64,000 nucleotides of DNA from Scatophagus argus. Lineage: Eukaryota; Chordata; Actinopteri; Scatophagidae. Position numbers and translations under genes: made by a program. Location: contig NC_058504.1 in assembly GCF_020382885.2 (NCBI RefSeq), forward strand, positions 22,867,545 to 22,931,544, written 5' to 3'. This document shows, piece by piece, positions 12,382 to 25,200 of this stretch. The first letter of the stretch is position 1. Each line of letters opens with the position of its first letter. Under the pieces are notes generated by a model that saw nothing but the letters and a program-made list of their open reading frames with translations, had not been told where the DNA came from and did no database searches.

Positions 12382-15300
12382 TCAGAGTTCCTCGTCATCC
12401 TCGCTGACCATGGTGTCGAGCTCTTTATCTTTACGTTCTGCGCTCTCTGTGACGAAGGCCTTCTGCTGTTCCTCCAGCTCTCGTAGCTCACCCTGCAGGC
12501 GATCCAGGTGAAGAGCTCGCCGGTTCCTCAGCAGGCGGCGGCGGAAAGGGTTCATGTCACTGAAGGCGATGTTGGTCAGCTTCCTGCAGGGCCAAACAAC
12601 AACATTTAACAGATTCAACCACCTGATGGGAAACATCTGTCTGTGATTCAATTCAATTCAATTCAGTTTATTTATATAGCGCCGATTCACAACAAAAGTT
12701 ATCTCATGACACTTTCCAATTTGAGCAGGTCTAGACCAAACTCTTTAATTAAACTGTAAATAGAGAGAGCCCAACATTCCCCCTTGAGCAACCACTTGGC
12801 GACAGTGGCGAGGAAAAACTGCCTTTTAGAAGGCAGAAACCTCGGAGTAGATTGTGTTGTGTTGTGATGAGATGTGTGTCACTGCTGCAGCTCCAACTGT
12901 CAAAATCAGCAGCTACAACTACAATAACTAACTTCAACTATAAATAACTATCGATTTGATTAAACTTTATTTAGTCACTCCAGAGTGAGCAGATCTATCA
13001 GATTTAGCATCTTTGTGCACAAACCGAGTGTGGCCAGCAGGTGGCAGCGATGCAACACAGACAGAGGACACACGTTCCAACACACAACAACAAAACTTTA
13101 GAAAAGCCACATGATAAAAAGACAGAGCATCGTGATGTCTTGAGGTCAGAACAGGCGAGTCTTTAATTACCTGCCATCAGAGATGGTCTTGGTGAAGAAA
13201 CGCAGATACTGGTAGATCTCCACGCTGTTGTGGATCTTCAGGATGTCGTCCTCTTTGTATTTGAAGAGAGCCAGAGCGTACCTAAAGGTCACCTGCAACA
13301 CAAAACCACACAAGTCATTTCTCAGTTCATCAGGTTATGATAAAAATCTTTTTTATTGATTCTACTTTTTCAATGTATTTTAATATATAGACTCATTTAC
13401 TTTCAAATACTGTTTCAAGAAACTGATGAAAACATCAGAAAATTAACTAGATATAATAAACTAGATATAAAAGATGGTAAAACCACTGTTTTAGAAATGT
13501 ATTTAAAAATGTAAATTTAATTTTACAGTGCAGTATCGAAAGAATCTTAATTTTTCATTCACCACTGAGCCCGTATTAATAACACAGCTGTCCTTCCTTT
13601 AATGTACTACAACCTAACCATCTGTGCTTTGTTTACACAGTTATGAGCGGTTTCACGTGTTTCAGCTTTATTCAGTGAAATTATGTGTAAAGCAATAACT
13701 ATTAGGACTTGAAACAAACCTCCAAAGCCTGATTAATTGTGTCTGCAGGGTTTTTACAGACAGCAGATTATCTACAGTTGTGGTGCACATGTTTATGCCT
13801 GAGTGTTTCCATCTCCGTCTCACAGTCGTGGTGTGTTTGGTACCTTGGTGCCCTCGTACAGGAAGGCGTCCCACAGCGGCAGCAGGATGTCGCTGGGCAG
13901 GCTCTCCACAAAAACCACCAGGAACCAGTTGAAGGTAATGAGAGACACATCGATGCTGTGATCCTCAAAGTGAGCCGCCAGACGGGGAAGCTTCTCTGCC
14001 AAGAAGTCCTTCAGCACTCGCTGGTCCGCCTGCATACACAGATCAATAACACTGATCAGTTCACTGATCTCAGCTCTGTCAGAAAACTGTTAACAGTTCC
14101 CTAGCCGATCAGGGATTAGGTGAGTGTGTTTCCTGACCTGAGAGGCCACCAGGTTTTTGGTGTAGTAGTCCTGAGGCATGATGGTTTCCACCACGGCCAC
14201 CAGACACCAGAAGGCATCTTCTTCATTTTGAAGGACCAGCAGAGAGATGGCCGCAAGCCTGAGAGACATAAATAGTGTCACATGTCACGAGACACTGTTT
14301 TTTACATAACCAAACACATGGTGTGCATCAGATTAATGGCTGAGCAACAAAATGGGGACATTGATGGAAAGAGAACAGTTTCTCTGATCTCTGAGTTGGT
14401 ACTTAAAGTTCAGGACTGAAAACAAATGTGTTTGTGTGACTACCTGTTGAGTCCCTGGCAGTAGCCAACTGCAGGGTTCTGCCAGGAGAAGGCCAACAGG
14501 ATTCGGCGGAGCTGCTGAAGGGCGGGGCTAGAGGGTGAGGAGAAGTGCTGATTGGTTGTCAGGGTGCGGTGGAGGTCCAGCTCGATCTGTCTGGAGGCTG
14601 AATGAGGAGATGTCCGACTCTTCTCACACAGCTGGAAAAACACAGCAGCCGGATTACTCAACAACCCAAATTTAAGAAACCTGCATCCAGGTTTGACAGA
14701 GGATTGTAGACAGGTCTGGATCAGGTGTTCCTAGCATACTCCCTCCCCACCTGCTGGTAGCGCTGTGGGTGATGCTCTCTGATTGTCCTGGTTCTGGCTC
14801 GGACCATCCAGCGCCACACCCGCTGTCGGTACTCCTGAGGGATGCCGATTCGCAGCAGGCTTTTGAGCTCCGGTGAGGAAAAGTTGTCATCTGACCTGCC
14901 AGCAAGATACTGAGCCCAGCGATTCAGCAGGGGGTGCTCTACACCCTCCTGCAGGGAAAAAACACAAACAGAATGAACTTAGATCCTGCTTCCTCCTGTC
15001 ATCGCTCCATTCTGCGACCCTGAAATCAGTGGAGGCCAATCCTCATCAAGGACACTTTGATCACTGACGTGTTTCAGGGGAGAAACAGCTGCCATAGAAA
15101 CATCTTAGTGTGATATTAATAATACTATGTGACTGTGAGGATATCATCACGGATGAACATTGTTTTTTGAAATGAACATCTGCCTATAAAAGCTTTGGGC
15201 AGTCTGTGTGTGGTGTGAGAAGCAAAACCCAGGGCACAATAAAGTTCATTGCTGGGACCACACTTAATTAACTGGTCAACATTTCTATCATCTCATCTTT

Positions 15301-18300
15301 TGTCCCATGTGGAGTTCATCAGCATGACAGTCTGAGGAGACTGTCAGAGAGATTTTAGTAAGATAATATGATAATGTGTCGACAGTGGAGGATTCAAACC
15401 TGGTGCAGCAGGTTGTGTGAGCGAATCTCCAGCGCCTGAATCTTTGCCAGCAGCTTCATGTCCTCTACCTCATAGTCTGGGATGATTTTAAAGCCGTATT
15501 CATCGTGATCACTGAGGACACAACACAGCAGCTCACCTCACTGTTTAACATCTTCCACAATCAGTGAACCAGCTGTTCCTGTCACTGTGTCCACCCTGGT
15601 GGTGAGACAGTGACGGTTACCTGGCCACATTGAGCTTGACGACACTCTTCAGCTCTCCTTTCAAAGCGTCCGCAATCATCCTCTGGACGGCCCTCCGCTG
15701 GACAGGATCCAAAGATTTGATGTCGTGCAGCTGCCTCAGGACACCCAGGTAACGGCTCTCCACCTGACAGTTAGTGGCCTCCAGGTAGGCACACTGCAGC
15801 CAATCAGGGAACAGGAAAGAGCAGATGAAGCAGAGTGTCCAAGGAACCAGCTCTCCTCGTCACAGAAGGAGAAGTGGAGGATTTAAACTAACGAAAATTT
15901 GCCCCACCTTCACCATCAGACTCTTCTCCTGCTCAGAGCTGTTCCTCCACAGTTTGGTCAGCTGGTAGATCTCGGAGTTCAGAAACTTGTTCTGAGTCTT
16001 ATATGCCTCGATATCGTCCTGCAGACCAGACACACAAACGTATCATTTCTTGGTAGACAGCACTAATGTTTGTCATGAATATTTTCCGTTTGCACAGTCC
16101 TGTAGGTCAGACAGTTTCAGCTTCAGTTCACCTTGAGGTTCCCGATCTCCTGCTGTAGCTCTCCGAGGGTCTGAGAGTCCAAATCACAGCTGGAGGACAG
16201 GACAGATGGATTGGACATAAAAGCAGTCATCTGATCAGACAGCTTTATGATGACCTGACAGGAAACAACACGAGGGAGTTATTTCTGTGCACATTAGCAA
16301 AGAAACCTTCCCCAGTTGGACAATAAACTGTTGTCCATCCTCAGGTGTGACCTCACCGCCTGCTTGGCGCTGTTCTTCTCCACCAATTTCCTAACGTCCT
16401 CCTGCAGTTCAGCCAACTGTGCATCTCTCTGAGCCAGACTCCTCCTCAAGGCCTCCACCTCCATCTTCATCTCCTCCAATCGGCTTCGCAGGTCAGCTGC
16501 CTGCCGCTCGCGGTGCCGCAGCAGCTCCAGGCGTTCTTGCTCGCCCGTCGCCGCCAGAAACTCTGTACAGGTTCGCTTCTCCAGTTGAGAAGCTTCCAAG
16601 GCTTTGTGAAGGATCCACACCAGCTCCTGGACATGACACAGTTTATATTATGATCATAGTGATATAAAAATCATAATTTTCTGAATGCTTTCTGTCAGAG
16701 TGCTAGCTTGTTGACATGCATTCCATTAGCTTGTGAATTAAAAAAAACTTCACTGTGTGTATTCGCAGACTTTTTAATATGTTAATGTATTTTTACGTTC
16801 AGTCTGCATGTGAATTAAAACCACGACAAGAGCACTTACCATGGTCAACAAACTTATTTATCTGATAGATGAGTGATTGATCACCTTCTGAGCTTTGACC
16901 TCTTCCATCAGCATCTGTTTCTCCTGCTGGAGGCGAGACGTCCTTTCTGAAGACGAGGACAAAGTGTCTCGGCGGAAGACCGGCATGCTGGGCGAGCTGC
17001 GATTCTTTGTCTTCCTGCTCCAGCTGTCAAACAGCGAAGGCGACTCTCTGCCATCCGCCGGAGACACCTGACCTGATGGCTCAGCCAATAAGATGGGAGT
17101 GGATGGGGTCGGAGGTTCAGTGGGAGTCCTGAGTGCTGGAGGGAATGAAGCGGGACAGGACAGGAGGGGTTAAAGTATGACTGTACAGTGAAGCTAACAT
17201 CCAATAAATGTATAAAACAAAATGGGACAATAAAAGTGATTTCAAGCAAAACTGATATTTCAAAGTCAAAAAAGTCAAGACAGATAAATCTGAAAAAGTC
17301 ACAAGTTTGGATCTAACGGGTTGGATGACACACTGTATGAACTACTTTGTTTAAAACATGTACACACTGATCAGCCACAACATTAAAACAGCCTGCAGAC
17401 TCCCCAGATCCCAAGAAGTTCCTGAGCTGCTTTTGTGATGGGGTGTGTTGCCCAGCTGCTGGGAGGCTGCTGCTGATGGGAAGATGGGAAGAGCCGTCGC
17501 CATGGTGTGGGTGTATTTGATCTGCAGTGCTTAGGTGGGTAGTGTGTGTCAAAGAACATCCAGATGATTGCAAGGACCTAAGGTGTCCCCGCAGAACATT
17601 GCATTGTAAACATACGATTCATTTTATTCACTTCACCTGTCAGTGGGGTTGATGTGGTGGCTGACTGATGTATATACTGCTATGACTGTAGTGTTTTATG
17701 AGTGAACGTACCCGTCATGTTGTTGGTGTCTGCGGAGTTTGAGGGAATCCACAGTGGAGCTTCTACATGAAACACACTCTGACTATACTCCTGAGACGAC
17801 CTCTTACGAAGACTGTAGACTGAGTTTCTGTACGCACATAAAAGACAGCAAGGTGAAACACTGAGGCTCATGGGAAATGTGGGCTCACTGCTCTTAAATC
17901 AGAATGACAGAAGAATCTTTGTCTTTACTCTCAACACAGCTAACATTTAACAGAAACACTGAACACAACAACAACAATGCCAGACTTCTTCAAACTCTTC
18001 ACACACTGAATCTCGATGAGCGGATGCTTGATCGACACATTGGCGAGCGGCGTTCGCTGCAACTGTAAATTGGCCGCTTCCTCCCCCACCAGACCTGGAG
18101 GGCTCTTCAACAGCGGCAGGAAGTCATCTGCAGAAACAGAAAGCAGAATTCAGTTCAAAAGAAAGAAACTGACAAGAACAGACTCTGTTGAGTCTGTTCT
18201 TGTCAGCACTTTTGTGTGAATAACAGGTCATTTAGGTTCATTTTTTAATTTTCAGTAATTCAAAGTGAAGATACTGACCAAAAATAAAATAATTAAATGA

Positions 18301-21300
18301 ACAAATACATTTAAATAAGAGGGAAAAAGTCAAATGAAGTTAAAGAGGACACCTACAGAAGACTTTTTGTGATCACATTAATAATCATCTGCAGAGCAAC
18401 TGTGTATATGTTCAGAAAGCATGTGTGCACAAACATATAAGGTCTAAATTGATGCTAAGAAATAGGTGCTGGACAGTCTGAACAGATAAATCATCAGGTC
18501 TCCTCCAGGACAAGCTGTCCCTGCTGAACATGTCTGACCCCATCTGCCGGTGGATCACTGACTTCCTGACAGACAGGAAACAGCATGTGAGGCTGGGGAA
18601 GAATGTCCCCCTCTGCTCTTCTCCCTCTACACTAACTGTTGCACCTCGGGCCACCAGTCTGCCAGGTTGATTAAGTTTGCAGACGACACCACCCTCATCG
18701 AACTCATCTCGGACGGGGATGAGTCCGCCTACAGGAGGGAGGTGGACCATCTGGTGTCCTGGCGCGGCAACAACAACCTGGAGCTGAACGTACAGAAGAC
18801 AGTGGAGATGATCGTAGACTTTCGGAAAGTACCAGCTCCATCGCTCCCCCTCACCCTGACAGACACCCCCATCTCCATGGTGGACTCCTTCCACCTCCTG
18901 GGTACCACCATCACCCAGGACCTCAAGTGGGATCTGACCATCAGCTCCCTCATCAAAAGGGCTCAACAGAGGATGTTCTTCCTGCGGCAGCTGAGGAAAC
19001 TCGAGGTGCCAGTCAAGACGATGGTTCAGTTCTACACGGCCATCGAATCCATCCTCACCTCATCAGTTCTGCTGAGAAGGTGATCGGCTGCAGCCTTCCA
19101 TCTCTCAGAGACCTGTACACCTCCAGGACTCTGAGGCGTGCAGGTCGGATCACAGCTGACCCTTCTCATTCTGGACATGGACTCTTTGTGAAACTCCCTT
19201 CAGGCAGGAGGTTACGGCCCATTCAGACCAAAACCTCACGCCACAAGAACAGCTTCTTCCTCTCTGCTGTTGGACTGCTGAACACTAATTAATTATCATA
19301 CTGTTCTGGAGTACAGTCACTGTTCTGTGCTCCTGCCATGATCCACCTGCTGACTATTTGCACTGTTTACTTTACTTACTTGCACTAGTTTCCACACTTG
19401 TACTACCTCACAGAACCATATGTGGTTTTACTGCTGAGTTCATATCAGGGTCTATTTTGTGTTACTTTCTTTTATTTATTTACCTCATACATGCTTCTTA
19501 CTTTTATATTATTATATGTTACTCATTTTATGCTTTAATTCAATTCAATTCATTTTATTTATATAGCGCCAATTCAAGTTATCTCACGACACTTTCCTAT
19601 TAGAGCAGGGGTAGACCAAACTCTTTAATTGCATGGCAACATAGAGAACCCAACATTTTATGTATGCACAAATCACAAAGGCAAATTCCTGGTAATGTGA
19701 AACCTCTTCACTTACATGGCAATTCTAATTCTGATTCTGATTCTGATGACATAGTTTGCAATGAACTCTGCAGTGTTATTTTTCTACAGAAATAAAAAAG
19801 TTAGGGTAATTGGTTTGGATTCTTGTTGGAGAACTCTTCAGTCTGCTGTAAACTGTGAAACGTGAAGCTGTCAAACGAGTCAGGACATGAGCAGAATACC
19901 TGAAAACGAGGTGAGCTGCTTCAGCTGCTGTACAGAACTCAGACTGCTGAATGTTGTCCCAGAGAAAACTATAGAGAATGTAGAAACTGTCAGGGTGTCT
20001 TCATTTGTCATATTAACAAAAAACTATGCCGAACCATCGATTTTTTTCAACAACAACAACTATCATTGAAAAGTGAATGAACCTGAAGCAAGTTTTTACT
20101 GGTTCTGCCCTGAGTGGGTATTTGTGGCAATGTTGCTTGCTGTTGTTATGACGATTTTACCAATGATATCACTGCAGCCTGGCAGAACTGATGCCTGATA
20201 AGCCAGTAATGCACCACATGTTGCTGCCCCGCTCCTCATTAAACACAGTTGCACACATTAAAAGGAGCAGTCCAACATTTGATCACTTCCTGTGGTTCTC
20301 CGTCTCCTCCAGAGAAAAGACAGCAGCGATAAAAGCTGTCCTCCGTCACCAGTTTCACCAGTGAGTCTGAAGGCCGACGCCATTTTAATACTGATACATC
20401 AGCTGGTTTGTTGTGAAACCTTCCTGCCGTCTGAAATCCAGATCACCTGACATCTGAAAGCCTATTAAGCCTTTTATTTTTAATCTGCTGCTGATTCATT
20501 CAAACAGCAGCTTTGCTTTCTTTCCGTTGTTAAAACTGATTATCGCACACACATGCTACAGCAGGCGAAGGTTTGTTCCTGTCCGTTAATTAGTTAGGTA
20601 ACGATGTTTTAAACTTAAAACAGCTGTTTAAATGGGTGGTTAGATTCCATCCACTGTTACTTTTCTGTCTAACAGAGCACATTTCCAACAGGTCACCAAA
20701 ACAGGATTTTCTCTCTCTGCAGGTTTACTTGAACTAAATAAATGTTGTTGCCTGGAAGGAAGAAGATCAGTCTACAAACTCATCTTGCTTCCTGCACTAA
20801 TGCATAAAAGTGATTCAGTTAATGAGCCTCAGGGGCTCTGGGTCTCAGGGATGACATTTCAGTGCTGTAAATTTTAAATCACTGTGTTCATCAAAACATA
20901 TGAATTATGATGTATTATTATGCATTTAAGTTCCTGCACACTCTCACAGGTTTGAGATCTGCTGGGATTTACATTCACCAAACTCTGTGGACTAATCAGA
21001 GACATTAGAGTTGAGTGAGATACCGTATATATCCTAATACACCTCTCTTATATTTTCCAACAGCTGTTTTTAGAACAAGACATTCTGAAGTTTGGAAACA
21101 GTTTGACATTTATCCTGTTGGAGAGCATCTGTGACTCTCTAGAAGGATTTGGACAGTTAGCAGTTTTTTCTACAATGAAAAGTGAATAATACTTGTGTCA
21201 CCCTGAGCCGCTCCCTTGGCTCAAGAGGAGGAGGAGAAGGAGGAGAAAGGGGGGAGGGGGTGTGCTCACTTCCTGAATGCAACCAGGAAAAATGCAAAAC

Positions 21301-23035
21301 AATGTCACAGCTGGATAAGTCTCAAACTACTTTTAGAGGAAAAGACCGGACCACAAATATATATTGAACTTACCAAGTAACCACTTAAGACCAGTTAAAC
21401 CATCATCAGGCCAATTAGACCAGACCAGACCAGTTATATATAAACTATGAAAACAGGCTGTTTGTGGTGACCAGTCAAAACCTATTTATTTATACTGATG
21501 ACCTCAGATGTTTGACTTTATTCTCACCTTGAGAGTTGTTGCACTTTGTCAGGGTTGTACAGGTAGACATCTGTCTGTGTTGCCAACGTTTCACCTGAAG
21601 CTGCTGCAGCCAATAGAGCATGACCTCCTGGGACACAGCCTAGGGGAGGTGTAGGTTTGTAGTCAGATTTATTTTAAACAGGTAGGCTATGGAGTCTACA
21701 CAAGCCAAGTTTCTGTTTAAACGTAGTGAAAATGTACAGTCTCCACAAGATGAATGAGGCCGTCTCTTAAATGACTACATGGCCACCTACCTTCAGTATG
21801 AAGGTGCGTTCAGGTGTCTTGATGTGGAAGGTGCCCTTCTCAGCCTTCAGTGGGTAGGTGAAGGAGGCGCTGCAGAGCTCCACCCGTCCCAGTGGTGTCA
21901 CATCCTGTGGCGTGCGGTAATAAAACAACTGGTTCTTCTTGTCCTCGTAGGTGAACCAGCGCAGCTTCCAGGCCTTCAGGGGGCCTCCCTGCTTCAGGAG
22001 GAAGCCACATAGTTTGGGTTCACCTGAAGAAGAAACTTGAGGGAAGGGCTGCATCTGGTCACAAAACTTCTCAATGGGAAGGGGTGCATCCTGGAACGGC
22101 AGAGCCAGGGTTGATGCTTCAGTAGGGTGGACAGGCAGAACCTGTGTTGAAGACAAGTTCTTCTGGTCAGCAACGGGAGGATGAGCCTGCTGGCTATTCA
22201 GATGAGGAGGAGGAGGGGCTTGATGCCTCTCAGGTGTGATTACAGTGAGGTTCTCTGAAGGTGGATCCTGGGGGTGCTGCTGGTCTTTAGACTCAGAAAG
22301 GTGGGGCTTGAGATCCCTCTGGTTCTGTTCTTCAAAGGTTGAAGTTAAATCCTTTAAGGGAGGAAGAGGAGCAGGCTCTTCGGTTTTCTGGTTTGTAAAA
22401 CAAAGATCTTCGTGGGTTTGGTGCTCCTGAGCAGTGCATGGGTTTTGTTCATGTTTTGTCGACAGAGGATCTCCTGGTTTCTTTTGATCTGTATGAAGAG
22501 AATCTGGTTTGGTTGGAGAAAGTTGATCTGGTTTTGGTTGAGAATCTTTTCTTCCCTTTTTATCTGTCATAGATGAATCTTCCAGCTTTTGTTGCTCTGC
22601 AGGATGAGGATCTGGATTATCTTGATCTGGCTTAGCTGGTTTTGTTTGATCTGTGTGAGAACAATCTTCGATTTTCTGTTTCTCTGTTGGAGGTGAATCT
22701 CTCAGTTTTTGATCCTGTGTGGGAAGATGATTTGATTTTAGCTGATATGATTTGGTTGTAGAATCCCCTGGTTTCTGTTCTTCTGTTGGAGAATCCTTGT
22801 GGTTATTGTGTTTGGTCAGACCCAGCTGGTCTGGTTCCTCTGCAGTCTGTTGGGTCTCTGCAGGACTCTGGACTTTCTGGGACTGCAGCAAACTGACTAA
22901 CTCTCTGTTCAGCCCGTCATCCTCCTTAGAAGCTGAGATCCAATCAGGTAGTTGAACCGTCTCCTCATTAGTGTGGGCAGGAAGTGACACAGACGTGGCA
23001 GCATTGGGATTTCCTGCTGAGCCATTTCCATCCAT
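12382..23035 (-). CDS. tbc1d2: TBC1 domain family member 2 (TBC1D2/Armus), Rab GTPase-activating protein; 16 coding exons
   Basis: Exons from 5': 23035-21791, 21639-21528, 18127-18007, 17827-17712, 17135-16885, 16626-16357, 16254-16132, 16018-15908, 15793-15621, 15511-15400, 14948-14751, 14631-14444, 14258-14138, 14029-13844, 13292-13171, 12583-12382. All junctions are GT-AG and in phase, giving 1,216 residues. Residues 1-338 are a Gln/Lys/Asp/Pro-rich extension. The PH domain starts at 341 (KLCGFLLKQGGPLKAWK) and ends near 430 (MLYWLQQLQ). The conserved linker VSIKHPLIEIQ lies at about 482-492. A coiled coil covers roughly 600-780. The TBC domain is at about 920-1140, with the catalytic arginine in IELDLHRT (R966) and the glutamine finger in GYCQG (Q1003). 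The family acts on Rab7 downstream of Rac1 in endosome, autophagosome and E-cadherin traffic. The PH domain fits TBC1D2 better than TBC1D2B. The human protein is near 930 residues, so the extra length is the N-terminal extension. The ATG at 23035 follows a pyrimidine-rich TAG acceptor (exon start 23039), so the 5' UTR is split. Confidence 0.95.
12650..12860 (-). repeat. L2-type retroposon 3' tail, in tbc1d2 last intron
   Basis: On the plus strand it begins with repeated ATTCA units, then TTTATTTATATAGCGCCGAT, CATGACACTTTCC, AGACCAAACTCTTTAATT and a GAGGAAAAACTGCC-type segment. This is the reverse orientation of the 3' end of fish L2-like elements. It lies between tbc1d2 exons 15 and 16. Confidence 0.7.
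17361..17673 (-). mobile_element. Internally deleted Tc1/mariner-like element in tbc1d2 intron 4
   Basis: The left end reads TACACACTGATCAGCCACAA. The right end, read on the other strand, gives TATACATCAGTCAGCCACCA followed by CATCAACCCCACTGACAGGT, so the ends are diverged terminal inverted repeats bounded by TA. The interior keeps only fragments of a Tc1-like transposase in minus orientation. It is a non-autonomous, decayed copy. Confidence 0.65.
18169..18206. repeat. 17-bp inverted repeat with 4-base loop in tbc1d2 intron 2
   Basis: The arm 18169-18185 is exactly complementary to 18190-18206, with loop TGTT. On the transcribed strand it ends about 40 bases before the 3' splice site of tbc1d2 exon 3 (exon start 18127), so it would fold in the branch-point neighbourhood. 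Confidence 0.85.
18490..19755 (+). mobile_element. Decayed Rex1/CR1-like LINE in tbc1d2 intron 2
   Basis: Plus-strand fragments of a non-LTR reverse transcriptase are present. TDFLTDRKQHVRLGKN is at about 18550. The catalytic FADDTTLIELI is near 18675. Then come FRKVPAPSLPLTLTDTPI, FHLLGTTITQDLKW, LIKRAQQRMFFLRQLRKLEV, and in another frame CSLPSLRDLYTSRTLRRAG to KNSFFLSAVGLLN. Deletions join blocks near 18608 and 19068. The 3' end has ATTCTGATTCTGATTCTGAT-type repeats at 19720-19750. An L2-type tail fragment (19541-19660) is inserted in the 3' UTR. The antisense frame of 184 codons is a shadow. Confidence 0.75.
19541..19660 (-). repeat. L2-type retroposon 3' tail inserted in a LINE 3' UTR
   Basis: This shows AATTCAATTCAATTCATTTT, TATATAGCGCCAATTC, CACGACACTTTCCTATTAGA and GTAGACCAAACTCTTTAATT, the same family as 7340-7462 and 12650-12860. 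It sits between the coding remnant and the terminal repeats of the LINE at 18490-19755. Confidence 0.65.
19756..21527. other. Rest of tbc1d2 intron 2, nothing recognised
   Basis: Unique-looking AT-rich intronic sequence between the LINE and tbc1d2 exon 2. There is a short purine-rich GAGGAGGAGAAGGAGGAG tract near 21222-21245. No exon or structured repeat is recognised. Confidence 0.5.
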
Positions 23036-23039
23036 CCTC

Positions 23040-24936
23040 CTAAAAAAAGAAAAGAAAAGAGAGGCACGGAAGATGACGGGAAGAAAGAAACTTTAATAAT
23101 GTTTGTGAGGAAACTGAGATGTTTCAGCTGAAAAACTGAAAACACAAATACATTTAAGAAAGTGTAACCCTGAGGACATCATGACATAAATAAATGCAGG
23201 ATTTCTGTCTTGTAAATAAACAATTAAATGGTTTTACTCCAGTGGAGGACCTGACTTCTTCCTCATCTGTTTGTTAGACCAACAAACAAACTGATGCATC
23301 AACGGAAAATATTTCCAAACCAATGAGACATAATGACAGGAGTAGCTCATATGCAGGGGAGTGTAACTACCCCACACTTGTTTATACAAGTGAAGACAAT
23401 GCATAAAAGTATTTCCGACATCCTATGCTTCAGTTGCAGCTGAAACCATTACCCTCAACTGAGCCTAAACCTGATTCTAACCCGAACCCTCAAAACCAAA
23501 GTCTGGACCTTCAAACAGATTTTTTTAATGTGTGACAATAAAATGTCCCCATTTTCAAGGTCTGAAACTCAAACTGGTCCTCAAATATAAGTATAAGACC
23601 CCAACACACTGACAGTCAGACAAAATAAGACAGCTGATGAAAGAAAACGCGAGGGGTCTTCTTCTGTTTTCTGACTTTTCATAAACAAAATAACTGATCA
23701 ATTAATGGAGACAATAAGTAACAGATTAATGGATGGCCATCTCTTGTCCTCTGACTGTCCAGACACCACAGTGAACAGAGAACAGATCTGATAGAAATGT
23801 TGGCACACTGAGTCAGATCTTACTGTCAGCTCAAAGCCACGAGCTCAGAGCAGCAGAGGGAGGTGTGAGGTGTGTTTTTCCACTCAGGCTACATACAGAC
23901 CACTCTCACCTGTTGATAGAGTTTGTAGGGACCAACATAGCGTGTGACCCATGGCTGAAAATTGATAGTCACCTTCTCCTTTTGTTTTAAAAAGTTTATC
24001 TATTGCTTTATTTATAGATAACATTCCGCTAAAAATGATCCTGATTTAACATCAATGAAAGACAAGGCAGTAGAGCACAGTGCATTCTTTAACCTCATAT
24101 ATTCAGATGTTTGATATGAAAACATTGACAACACAGACTTTGGGTTTTGTTTAATGAAAACTCTTTCAGCTCCGGGCTGAGGTGACTCAAACCATGGGTC
24201 AGTTAATGTGGTGATAACACAAGCTGCTCTCCTCCCTTCCCTCTGAGCCTGAAGCTGTCTGAAAACTGCTTTATTTCCTCATTCATGCAGCCCACGACAA
24301 GGCGCATACCACAGCGTATTAACTACCAAAACCTACCAATACGTCTTTGAGAACATGCTGTTCTCAGATGCAAATCACTGTAACTTTACAATCAGAGGTC
24401 CATAAGCAAACTTAACTCTGTTGGATCAGTTCACCTTCAGCTGCTGCCACCTGTATTGTCCAATCAGCTCCCGAGTCCCCCACGTCAGGATTAGTGAACC
24501 CAGGCTTCAGGATTAAAGTCAGAGTTTGTTGAAACCTGCTTTCTGAATAAGGTTCTAGGTGTGTCTGTCTAAAACCTCACCTGATCGGCTTTCAGGACTA
24601 CAAAACAGCTGTCAAAATCTGATCCCAGAAAGACGCGCGGCTAGAAACGCTATAACCCTAGAGATTTTTAGACGCTTTGTCCATTATTGACATGTGATCG
24701 CCCGGTTGCGCACGCAGCTTGACATGCCAGTTCAAGACGTTTTTAAGGCGGATGAGTCTGGGTATGATCGGACTCTAAAATACTCATGTGGATTTCATTA
24801 TGTCAACACTGCCGGCGTTAGTATGCCAGGAAGTGTTGAAATAATGTACGCGTACGTACACACACACACACACACACACACACCGTGTCCTGACCTGTTC
24901 AAAGCGTTAACGTGAAGGGGCGTGGCATGAGCGCAC
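23040..24936 (-). other. Probable first intron of tbc1d2
   Basis: Non-coding sequence between the putative 5' exon and the first coding exon. It contains a (CA)n microsatellite at about 24857-24883 and no recognisable exon. Confidence 0.35.
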
Positions 24937-25200
24937 CTGGTTGACTCAGGATCCTCTTTGATTTGCAGCCGCAGCAGAAGAAAAGAAAATAAACTCAAAG
25001 TCAGTCGTCAGGCGTTGCTGCCGTTTACTTTTTCTTCACTTGTTCTATTCATTTCTTCTTCGTCTTCTTCTTCTTCTCTGCTTTGTGTCTTGTTTAATTC
25101 TATGTTTCTCGCCTTTTCTCTTCCTCATCTGTCCTCCAGCCAGGTAAACTCCTTTCTCCTCAAGAAGTCATCAATTCTCTGCAATCATACACCCGACTTC
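24937..25200 (-). promoter_or_regulatory. tbc1d2: Putative 5' non-coding exon and promoter region of tbc1d2
   Basis: The coding exon begins only four bases after a TAG acceptor (23039), so an upstream non-coding exon must exist. On the minus strand CAACCAG is followed by GTGCGCTC at 24936, a fair donor. The region around 24640-24960 has more CpG than its surroundings, as near a promoter. The exact start site cannot be read from sequence alone. Confidence 0.3.

Noticed and set aside
18412..18966. 184-codon minus-strand frame
   Set aside because: It is antisense to a recognisable LINE reverse transcriptase fragment and has no own similarity.
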